A stretch of DNA of 64,000 bases from Tubiluchus corallicola. Taxonomy: Eukaryota; Priapulida; Priapulimorpha; Priapulimorphida; Tubiluchidae. Below the pieces are notes generated by a model. It did no database searches, was not told where the DNA came from, and worked only from the letters and a program-made list of their open reading frames with translations. Location of the stretch: positions 62,501 through 126,500 of the forward strand of contig JAQGDQ010000261.1 in NCBI GenBank assembly GCA_030141605.1, written 5' to 3'. The translations under genes were made by a program, and so were the position numbers. This document shows, in pieces, positions 28,344 through 37,500 of this stretch (positions within the stretch are counted from its first letter, which is position 1; the number at the start of each line of letters is the position of its first letter).

Positions 28344-31300
28344 TGTTGTTGGTTGTTGTTGTTGTTGGCATCCTTCTGTCTCGAAAGACAATGGATTGTG
28401 CGCCAAGAGAGTCAGTTATTAATAAAATTGATGGAGCTGCAGCGTCGACTGTGACTGAGCAGTCCGATCCTTGAGCGGCAGTTCCGGCTGCAGGTTACAC
28501 ATTGGAAGGCTGTTTCATCCGGATGAGGTAGGGCATCTTTCTGGTGCCTGCGAGTCCTTTTATCCTCTTGTTTTTCCTCCCTCGTTTTCTCCGCTCTGTT
28601 AATGGCTGTCCTAACAGCAGATTTCCAGTTGCTTCGATCTGCCGCAAGCGCCTCGTAATTTGCTGGTGTCATGCCGCCTGCCTTGAGGTCCCGTTTACAT
28701 ACATCTTTGTAGCGGAGCAGTGGCCTCCCGGTGGGTCGGGAGCCAGTAGCAAGCTCACCGTACAGAATGTCCTTGGGCAATCTGCCATCCTGCATGCGGG
28801 AAACATGGCCTAGCCAGCGCAAACGTCTGTTGGTGAGTATGGCATACATGCTAGGGATTCCAGCTTTTGCTAGCACATCCTTGTTGGTTATGTGCTCCTG
28901 CCATGAGATGCCCAGGATTCTTCTGAGGCAGCGTTGGTGGAAAGCATTGAGCCTGCGTTCTTGATGGCTATACAGAGTCCAACTCTCGCTCCCGTACAAC
29001 AGTGTGCTCAGTACACAGGCTTGGTACACCTGGGACTTTGTCCTGATAGTCAGCATGTTGTTTTCCCACACCCTCTTTGTTAAGCGAGCCATCGTTGATG
29101 AGGCCTTGCCGATTCTGGAGTTCAGTTCTGTGGCCAAGCTAAGATTGCTGGAAATAACAGAACCAAGATAGGTGAAATCTTCCACCACGTCAAGGCAGCA
29201 GTCATCGATGGAGATGTGAAGGGCTGGGGAAACATTTTGGCCTAAAACCTTGGTCTTTTGGATGCTGATTGTGAGGCCAAACTCACTGCAGGCATGGGCA
29301 AAGTTGTCAATGAGGCCTTGGAGGCCGGCTTCAGTGTGAGCTGTCAGTGCGGCATCATCTGCAAACAGCATTTCACGAATGAGAACTTTGCGAACCCGTG
29401 ACTTTGCTCGGAGACGAGAGAGGTTGAACAGGCTGCCGTCGCTTCGTGTGTGTAAATAGACTCCCTCTTCAGTTTCTTTAAATGCATAGCGCAGCAGCAG
29501 AGAGAACAGGATACCAAAGAGGGTTGGGGCGAGGACACATCCTTGTTTAACTCCGCTTTTGATTGGGAATGGGTGTGAGGAAGAGCCGTCGGACTGAACA
29601 GTACCTTTCATTTCCTCGTGGAAGGAAGTAATCAGTCTCAGCAGCTTTGGGGGGCATCCAATTCTCTGCAGGAGTGTAAACAGGCCCGATCTGCTAACCA
29701 AATCAAATGCTTTGGTCAAGTCAATGAATGCTATAAACAGGGGCCGTCGTTGTTCGCGGCATTTTTCCTGGAGCTGTCTTAGAGAGAATATCATGTCGAT
29801 GGTGGATCTCTCTGCCCTGAAACCGCATTGTGCTTCTGGGTAAACCCGTTCGGCGAGACGGTGGAGTCTGTTTAGTAGCACGCGGGCAAAGGTCTTTCCC
29901 ACGGTGGAGAGGAGGGATATTCCGCGATAGTTGTTGCAATCGCTCCGATCGCCTTTATTTTTGTAAAGGGTAATGATGTTGGCATCACGCATGTCCTGAG
30001 GCACAGTACCTTCATCCCAGCATTGTAAAAGGAGGTCGTGCAAATGCTCGAGGAGACAGGTTTGTTTACCTGCTTTAATGGCCTCTGGGGGTATACCATC
30101 ACTTCCAGGAGCTTTGCCGCTCGCCAGAGAGTCGATAGCTTTGATGAGCTCCTCACTGGTAGGTGGATCGTCGAGCTCCTCCATGACTGGCAAGGGGGTC
30201 GTGTATTCCACAGCTCTTTCTGTGACAGTGGTTTGTCTTGAGAACAGCTTTTGGTAGTGTTCTGCCCATCTCTCCATTTGTTTGGCACGGTCAGTGATGA
30301 TTTCTCCAGTGGTGGACTTCACAGGGGCAATCTTGGTGATACTGGGGCCAAAGGCCTTCTTCATTCCCTCATACATGCCGCGAATATTACCACGGTCAGC
30401 TGACGTTTGGATACTCACGCATATAGACTGCCAGTAATTGTTTGCGCACTGCCGGGCAATCCGCTGTACGTCGCTTCTGGCCTTCCTGAGAACTGCGAGT
30501 GTGCTTTCACTAGGATTTGCTTTGTAACTGAGGAGAGCAGTCCTTTTGTGGGAAATAGCTGGCTCAATGTCCATGATTCCAGCTTCAAACCAGTCTGGGT
30601 TCACTCTCTCTCTTTTTCCGAAGGTGTTGAGAGCAGACTTGTAAGTTACATCGCGTATGTGACTCCATCTTTCATCTGCGTTACCGGTTGGGTGGTCCTT
30701 GAGGGCTTCTTTCATGGTATCAGTATAGCGTTTTACTAGCTCAGGAACTGCGAACTTGGCAGTGTTAATGCGAGGTCGTCCTTTTGGCTTTGAATGATGG
30801 ATACGTTTTGGTTGTAGACGTACCTTGCTGGCGACCATTGAGTGGTCCGTGTCGCAATCTGCGCTATGGTAGCTGCGTGTGTTGTTGACACAGTTTAGCG
30901 AGGATCTTCGAGTAATGACGAGATCCAATTGGTGCCAGTGGCGAGATCTGGGGTGACGCCAGGACACTCTGTGGATGGGCTTTGTGGGGAAGAATGTATT
31001 CGTGATGCATAAATCATGATATGAGCACAATTCCAGTAATCTTTGCCCGTTTTCGTTCAGTTTGCCAACACCAAAATGACCAATACAGCGGGGCCAGTGG
31101 GACTGGTCGGAGCCGGTCCGAGCGTTGAAGTCTCCAAGCAGGAACAAGTACTCAGATGCGGGAATATTTTTGATGGCGGTCTCAAGCTCGGCGTAGAATT
31201 CATCTTTATTTTCTGCAGTCGCTAGGAGCGTTAGAGCATAAACGCTTAGGATATTTACGGGCCCTGTGGTGGTTGTGAGGCGAAGAGAAAGGGTACGAGC

Positions 31301-32412
31301 AGTGCCCTCTGAAGGTGGTTCGATAGCAGAGAGCAGAGAGTTCCTCACTGCAAAACCCACGCCATGCATGCGGTGCTCCTCTGGTGCCCTTCCTTGCCAG
31401 AAGAATGTATAGTCCTCTTCCTTTAAGCTGCCATTGGATGGAAGTCTGGTTTCCTGCAGCGCGGCAATATCGATGTTGAGCCGCTTGAGTTCATTGTTGA
31501 TGATGGCTGTTTTCCTTGCATCGTCAATCTGACTTGGATCATTGGCGATCCCAGGACATAAGGTCCTAACATTCCAGGTTGCCAGTCTAAGCGCTGGCGG
31601 CTTTAATTTCTTTCTTTTCTTTTTGCTTGGTGCAGGCTTTGCGGTATGCTATTCGGAGTTTATCCTAAGCTCCAAGCACCCATTGGAGCAGGCAACCGTG
31701 ACGGGTCGGCACCTAATTGGCTGGGGGCTGCCCAGCTTAGGCGGGCGGTAGCCGACCATTGGGATGCGATGATCCCTCCCACCGTCGGAGGCAACCCGTA
31801 GCGCCCGAGCTCACGCCAATTCGCTCTAGGCTTATAACTCGTAACTGCTGCCTCCCGTGTTGTTTCTGTCACTGAAGCAGTGACACTAAAGTGGCCTCTC
31901 CAGGGCGCACGCCTGGGCAAGATATATGGAGATCCTGAGTTGCCCAGACATCAGGAACCCCCTCTCTTCCTCCCTGGTGTAGTCCAAAGGAAAGCAGAGC
32001 GATACGTTTGGCACCAGGTTGGCTGCAGGAGCAGCCGGAGTCAGTGAGCATGCTGCACTGGTCCGCCTTCGGGGCTCCACTCCTGATTTGGAAGGTTTAC
32101 TCCTCTACACATGGCCGTTGGGTCGCTTGACCTCCTCCGCCCTCTAGCCGTTGGCTGCTTATGCAGCTCCTCCGCCTAGTGTCGAGATACAGTGTAGGCA
32201 TCCCGCAAGCATTTTTATCGGTTATAGCGCCAATAGCTCGCTTTCACACCTAGCTCATTTAGTAAAACCAGTGTCGCCACGAGGAGGCAGAGCATAGGAG
32301 TTTGTCTGGCAGAGGTGGTAGAGTTGCACAAGCCTCTTGGAGCCACTTTGTAGGTCACTGGGAGCTCATCCCCGAGTGGCCAGCTCCGGCAATACCAAGA
32401 CCTTTAGACACC
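28344..32412 (-). mobile_element. Full-length LINE inserted in copy 3
   Basis: About 4.07 kb on the minus strand: roughly 760 bases of 5' leader (32412-31652), one long coding region, 68 bases of 3' UTR and a CAA-rich tail (28344-28370). Perfect 15-bp duplications flank it. The intact frame and undecayed duplications suggest a recent insertion. Confidence 0.92.
28412..31648 (-). CDS. LINE endonuclease-reverse transcriptase polyprotein
   Basis: Target-primed retrotransposition enzyme. From the first ATG (31369) it has 985 codons, but the frame is open for 93 more codons upstream. Those encode a Lys-rich stretch and the true start of the endonuclease (ATWNVRTL, LQETR), so the ATG at 31369 cannot be the natural start. 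The frame is closed by TAG at 31651-31649, and no in-frame ATG lies between. Endonuclease motifs continue with LLGDFNAR and DTDHSMV. RT motifs: NNYRGISLLSTVGK, FIDLTKAFDLV, GVKQGCVLAPTLF, LFADDAAL. Then the RRLRWLGHVSRM region and a terminal Cys/His finger (CVTCSRNCRS...HSRRC). No stop or frameshift within. Looks RTE-like; clade not proven. Confidence 0.9.
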   Translation of the reverse strand, partial: HTAKPAPSKKKRKKLKPPALRLATWNVRTLCPGIANDPSQIDDARKTAIINNELKRLNIDIAALQETRLPSNGSLKEEDYTFFWQGRAPEEHRMHGVGFAVRNSLLSAIEPPSEGTARTLSLRLTTTTGPVNILSVYALTLLATAENKDEFYAELETAIKNIPASEYLFLLGDFNARTGSDQSHWPRCIGHFGVGKLNENGQRLLELCSYHDLCITNTFFPTKPIHRVSWRHPRSRHWHQLDLVITRRSSLNCVNNTRSYHSADCDTDHSMVASKVRLQPKRIHHSKPKGRPRINTAKFAVPELVKRYTDTMKEALKDHPTGNADERWSHIRDVTYKSALNTFGKRERVNPDWFEAGIMDIEPAISHKRTALLSYKANPSESTLAVLRKARSDVQRIARQCANNYWQSICVSIQTSADRGNIRGMYEGMKKAFGPSITKIAPVKSTTGEIITDRAKQMERWAEHYQKLFSRQTTVTERAVEYTTPLPVMEELDDPPTSEELIKAIDSLASGKAPGSDGIPPEAIKAGKQTCLLEHLHDLLLQCWDEGTVPQDMRDANIITLYKNKGDRSDCNNYRGISLLSTVGKTFARVLLNRLHRLAERVYPEAQCGFRAERSTIDMIFSLRQLQEKCREQRRPLFIAFIDLTKAFDLVSRSGLFTLLQRIGCPPKLLRLITSFHEEMKGTVQSDGSSSHPFPIKSGVKQGCVLAPTLFGILFSLLLRYAFKETEEGVYLHTRSDGSLFNLSRLRAKSRVRKVLIREMLFADDAALTAHTEAGLQGLIDNFAHACSEFGLTISIQKTKVLGQNVSPALHISIDDCCLDVVEDFTYLGSVISSNLSLATELNSRIGKASSTMARLTKRVWENNMLTIRTKSQVYQACVLSTLLYGSESWTLYSHQERRLNAFHQRCLRRILGISWQEHITNKDVLAKAGIPSMYAILTNRRLRWLGHVSRMQDGRLPKDILYGELATGSRPTGRPLLRYKDVCKRDLKAGGMTPANYEALAADRSNWKSAVRTAINRAEKTREEKQEDKRTRRHQKDALPHPDETAFQCVTCSRNCRSRIGLLSHSRRCSSINFINN

Positions 32413-32640
32413 CTGTATTTTGACTGTAATGTTTCTGTAATTTGTGGTTTTCATTTATATTGTGATTGTGGTTTCATTCTAACCAGAAGTACAGTTTTTT
32501 TGCTTAAACATGTAAATCTGTATTTTTTCTCCACTGTATTTTGACTGTAATGTTTCTGTAATTTGTGGTTTTCATTTATATTGTGATTGTGGTTTCATTC
32601 TAACCAGAAGTGCAGTTTTTTTGCTTAAACATGTAGTATA
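32413..32640 (+). repeat. Minisatellite of copy 3, right part
   Basis: Two further ~121-bp units, resuming exactly at the right-hand 15-bp duplication (32413-32427) and ending at acatgtagtataaatgtag as in copies 1 and 2. Confidence 0.88.
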
Positions 32641-33358
32641 AATGTAGTTTTTAAAACTGTAGTCCTGTCTATCTTGTTCTATCAGATAATAAAATAGAAT
32701 AGTAAAATAAAATAATAATAAAATGGAAAATAAAATAACATCAGTAGTATAGTTATAAAAATGTTTAAAACCTTAAAAATAAAACCTGATAACCTTACAA
32801 TCTTGTTTTCTTGTCTATGTTGGAATTGATTTTGCTGAATAAATAAATTATACACAGTATATAAAGTGCCAAATAACATCAGAAACTTGTGAAAAGTAGT
32901 TTATGCACATTCAATTATGCATTCAAAAAAATTACAGACATAAACTGAATTAAAACATTACATTCTGATTATGTTGAATGAGTTGCAAGGCACAAACTGT
33001 TAAAAATGAATTACAAAGTGAATTACTGTGAGAATTACCTACATAAACAGGTATTCAATACATCTACTAAACGTACGAAAAGTTATGGTATTGCTTATGC
33101 TCAATAAATTATCTTCGTCTGCTGACACGCCCGTGCTGTAACGAGGGCCCCGGGTTCGCACACCACTGCGGCGAAACTTTTTCACCTCGCACAAAAGTAG
33201 CGCGATTTTTTTTATCAACGCGCGTACGGGACGAAGGAAGGCCCGAGCATGAAGTTCCACCGATTTCGGCTCGAATACGCGCGAAAAAAAGTGACCTCGG
33301 CGAGACGCGAACCCACAACCCTTTGCGTGCGACAGAGAAGATTGGGTGGGTGCCTTTG

Positions 33359-33547
33359 AATGCTGTTACTCTCCTGATCTTCATGGAAGGAAGATCCGAT
33401 ATTGCCATCACCATATTCAGAATCTGTGTCATCATCAGAACTCACATCTGTCTTTGTTGGCGTCAACATAGACTTGGGCGTGGTGGCACCCACTAGAAAG
33501 CTCTCCACTGAAGCTATTTTCTTAGATTTCTTCTTTGCTTTAGGCAT
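33359..33547 (-). CDS. Unknown open frame ending at the transposon boundary
   Basis: About 63 codons from ATG at 33547: a Lys-rich start (MPKAKKKSKK), a short hydrophobic patch (SVESFLVG), then a Ser/Asp/Glu-rich stretch (SSDDDTDSEYGD). The frame runs straight into the end of transposon copy 3 at about 33358, so what follows is transposon sequence. It resembles the disordered N-terminus of a nuclear protein or transposase, but I do not recognise it. It could be a first exon of a minus-strand gene cut by the array, or chance. A GC-richer patch (aaccggcgccatttgcgaccg, about 33667) lies upstream and could be a promoter. Confidence 0.3.
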
Positions 33548-34451
33548 TATAGCCTATTTGAGTCACTCGATCGATGATTACAGGCAAAAAATCGATTTAA
33601 AATACGTTATATTACAAATTTTTCGGTAATATAATCGAAAATATTTCCCAGCTTAAATTTTATAAACCGGCGCCATTTGCGACCGTCGAGAATTATGACA
33701 TAATGAAACGTAAAACTAAATTTGTTTTGGAAAAAAGTGACTTTATAATAATGATGGATGCTGCTTGACAATTTACAATGTATCGTTTACAATAATATCA
33801 TCATTATTATTAGCTCCATTAATATCATCATAACATTAAACTATCTAACGCTTTAACGAGAGAAACTATGTAGGGCACATAACTCGCTAACCCGTTTGCT
33901 TAGTAGAAAACAATTATTTGTCCAAGAGGGAGTGAAAAGGATTACCTGTCTGTGAAGCATGACAAAACAAAAAATTATATACCTTAAACAAATGTTGGAA
34001 TCGCCTTAAGAAGTGCGCTTATTTCAGTTCAAAGAAGATTAATATTGGCAAATATTAATTCTACTAGCTCAGGTGTATAATAAATTATTCAATTGACGTT
34101 TTTAATTATTATTATTATTATTACATAAACAAGGAGAACGGACGGTGTCAGTAGGCTTAACGAACTCAATTCGCGACCTGTCTCTAGTGTCCTACTTGGG
34201 CAGCCCCTGTACGACATGTCGTGCTTGGGCTAACTCATGTACGCCAAATGTCCTACTTTGGCTAGTGGTTTACTCGGCGCCCAACAACCCATATTGGTTA
34301 TACGTGCTAATGTGTAATCTGTATAACTCTGATACTCAATGTTAAACTAATAAGCTATAATGCATTAACTTAATATATTATTATAGCCTAAAATTATTTA
34401 TGTTTTAAAATTTAAGTTGAAAAGGTTTGCAGCTGTTTAGAACAACTTGTT

Positions 34452-34544
34452 ATGGCACCGACTAGGTGGGGAATACTTGGAGCAGGAAAGATAGCTAATG
34501 ATTTTGTGCTTGGTGTATTGACGTTATCAAGAGATGATCACCAG
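34452..34544 (+). CDS. DHDH: DHDH exon 1, start and NADP-binding motif
   Basis: The start ATG at 34452 gives MAPTRWGILGAGKIA, exactly where related enzymes begin. It ends at DDHQ before a gtgtca donor, phase 0. No TATA box is evident upstream; 33700-34451 is unremarkable AT-rich sequence. Confidence 0.88.
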
Positions 34545-37500
34545 GTGTCAGTTTTTTAGCTTTACAAAGCAGGGCTCGAAAAATTTGTATAGGCCATGGT
34601 TATCCCGGGTAATTACCAGTGACTGATTTAAATGTGCAAATGTCATAAGAAAAATTTAGAAAAAGACGGATGCCTCCCATTGCCGTTGGTGCTCAAACAG
34701 ATGCCTTGGGATGAGACAAAAGTAATAATAATATTTTTGAAAACGTCTAGCAAAGTAAGTACACTTATCCCAGTAATTACAGGCCAATTGCTATAATGTC
34801 ATACTTTGGAAAATTAGTAGAAGTGATGATAGTTCCCAGACTCGAACAATTTTTGTGTGAAAACAATGCAAAAGGTTTTTGGGCAGGACACAGCACTGAG
34901 CGATAGTTATTTCGTTTACGATCTGTTATTAAAAAAGAGCTTATCTCAAAGAATTTCAGTAGACATTTGATAGTGTTTTCTTCACATGCTCATTTGGAAG
35001 CTTGTTCATATTGGTTTTAATGGATTCTTGTTAGGTGCTGTATAAAAGTTTTTAACAAATCGAATCATTCGTATTACATTTAACAACTTGACATCTAGAG
35101 AATAAGTCTGCAATACTGGCTTACCACAAGGCTCTGTGGCTTCACTAGTGCTATTTTCTTTTATGTAGCTGACATGTTTACAAATATTGAATATGTATTC
35201 AATAACATATGGACATGCAGATTTAGGTATGCACATGATGGGACTCTGGTGATCTCTGCAGATTCAAAATTTGAATGTTATTTACCATCGCAAAACTGCT
35301 GTGATAAAGTTTGCTTTGGTGTAAACAATGGCGACTAACTGTATACTGCGACCCTAACAAAACGGATGGATATCCTGTTCAGCCATTGGTGTTATAGGCA
35401 TATTCAGAATTCGCGAGAGGGCCATAGCATCTGGCAACAAGCATTTTCCTAGACCCAGGTACCCGATTTTTTCAAAATTTTGACTGAATACCTTGTAGAA
35501 AAGACAATTTAGTGGCGCCTAGAGGGGCTCTTGGTAGGAGATTTATAGCTCTTTGGGAAGAAGAGGAACAGAGTTACATGATGATTGGGTCTCTTTCAGA
35601 GGTGCTTCCTTCAAAAGGAATGGCTATGAGTTGATTAGCGGTTCCATTTTGGGCAATTCTTACTTGGAAAACTGCTGACGCAAAGCCATTGTTTTGGCGT
35701 CATCGATTGTACTTCACTTATAACTTTACTTCAGTAAAAGCCTCTGCTGGCTTTCAGTTATAAATGGAAACTATGTAGGATGTTCGCGCTTTATTGATTA
35801 TAAGTAGATTTGTAAGCACTTTTTTTTCGGGGTTTTTGCTAGTTTCTTATTAATAATTTGACACATTGTAAATTTAGTAGTGTTTTTTAATTATGTTTTA
35901 TTTTCTTATTTACATTATTCTGTTTAGATCTTTGCACTAACCTTGTAGTTGGAATTCTAAATACTTAAATGTGTATATTAGTAGAATTTTTTCCAGCAAA
36001 TAGAGGGCTGTATTAATATTGTTTATAAATAGTACAAAATAAAGATTTATTTATTTATTTATTTTAACGATTGATTGGTTGCTCAGCATAAAAATTAATC
36101 TGTGCTTCCCTGTTGGAGTTACCATCTCAAGCTGATAAACCTGCTGCTGTAAAAGTTTCTATACTGTGTTAATAAAGGAGTTTATATTGCTAAGTTATTA
36201 CAGTCACTTTTAAGGTCATTTTAAAGTGAGTTAGAAAGTTTGTGTGTTTTATAGAGCCGGCTTCTAGTTTTAACTGATTTTGAAATACCAGGTGTAATGA
36301 AGGGTTTTCGAAGAGATATTGTTTTTCTTGCTAAGTGTACAAATCAGGGCATGTTTCAAATGACTCCAAGAAATAGAAGGCATCATTTATATTTTATCTT
36401 GACTACTGAAAATATTAGAAAGCAAATGTTCAAAATCTCTAAAAAAAATTGGCAGAAATAAATCATTTAGTATCTCTTATTTGTATTTGAGACTTATTGT
36501 AATTTCTCTGAGGTGAGCTGGCAACGATGAGCAGACGGTAATACACTTCATACTGAATGATGCCAGTGGTGAGGAGATTTTGAAACTCTTTAGCATGGAT
36601 GAACCCTAGCAGATAAAAGGCATAACCCTACTTAAATGTAGGTAACCCAGCAGACTACTAACAAAGTGATTTCATTGTCCAATGCAAAAATTGGTTGGCC
36701 CGGGTAACCGGTTTTTCGAGCCCTGCAAAATTTGGATATTATGCTTAATAACTTTAACTGGACTTAACAGCTTCAACACTCTAAATATTCTAATTGCCGT
36801 TTAATATGCAGTGACCCGTAATTCTTATCATCTCTCGAGAAGTTGATTGACATTGGATTCCTTTAAGTTACTAAAGAAACTTGAAGTGTTTAACAGGTAA
36901 TACAAAAAGATTGTCCTTCAATGGTGATAGAGAATTAAAAACAGCAAAACAAACTTAGTGAAGTTGTTGTGTTCTCGTGAAACCTGAAATGACTACTACT
37001 TTTCTCCAGGCCTGCTGTATCCACAATCTTCAAAGGTGCCTAAGCATCTATTTGCGAAAGGCCAAAATCTCAGAGTAGGCAGCATTATACAGTCTGCTTT
37101 AAATTCCCTTTTCCAAGCAGTGTTGCTGAGACTTGTACTTCCTAAAGTAACAACTGAATACAGGTGCTGCTGTATGCTAGGTCCAGAATGCCAGATTAAG
37201 TGATAATGCTGAGTTCTTGTTTTAGGAATTTTTTAGAAAAAGTTGGTGAACTTTTTTGCATTTTCTGTCTTTCAGTTTTGATATCAAAACTTAAATAACT
37301 GTTGGTTTGTGGTAGGGATGTACTGGATCCAGTTCTGGATCATGGTATCCGGTAATTCTAATGGATCGTGTCCAGCAGAAACATAAGTCAGATTTTGCAT
37401 TGTTTGCATTTCTATTTTTCTGTGTAAAACTACCGATTATGCACCAATTGTGAAAAAATTAGAACAGGTAAGAAAAATTGTACATAACACTTTAATTACC

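Larger units (their letters stand above)
25990..33358 (+). mobile_element. DUF6729-like transposon, copy 3, interrupted by a LINE
   Basis: Starts gcgcctcccgg directly after copy 2 and ends ...gggtgcctttg before unique sequence. Without the LINE (28344-32412) it is about 3.3 kb. It is the most divergent copy. A 212-bp insertion sits at about 26343-26554. The middle exon has lost 17 bases, and a short deletion lies around 27478. It alone keeps an extra coding block (27658-27830). Confidence 0.72.
34570..36725. mobile_element. DNA-transposon-like element with 14-bp inverted repeats
   Basis: Perfect 14-bp TIRs, cagggctcgaaaaa at 34570-34583 and its complement at 36712-36725, with a further related ggttaycccggg-type block inside each end. 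CAGGG...CCCTG ends are typical of hAT elements, but no clear 8-bp duplication is seen (flanks ttacaaag and caaaattt). It holds a LINE RT remnant and an R1 fragment rather than a transposase. Located in DHDH intron 1. Confidence 0.6.

Noticed and set aside
28544-31225. Plus-strand open frames of 60-110 codons
   Set aside because: They are antisense shadows of the long LINE coding region.
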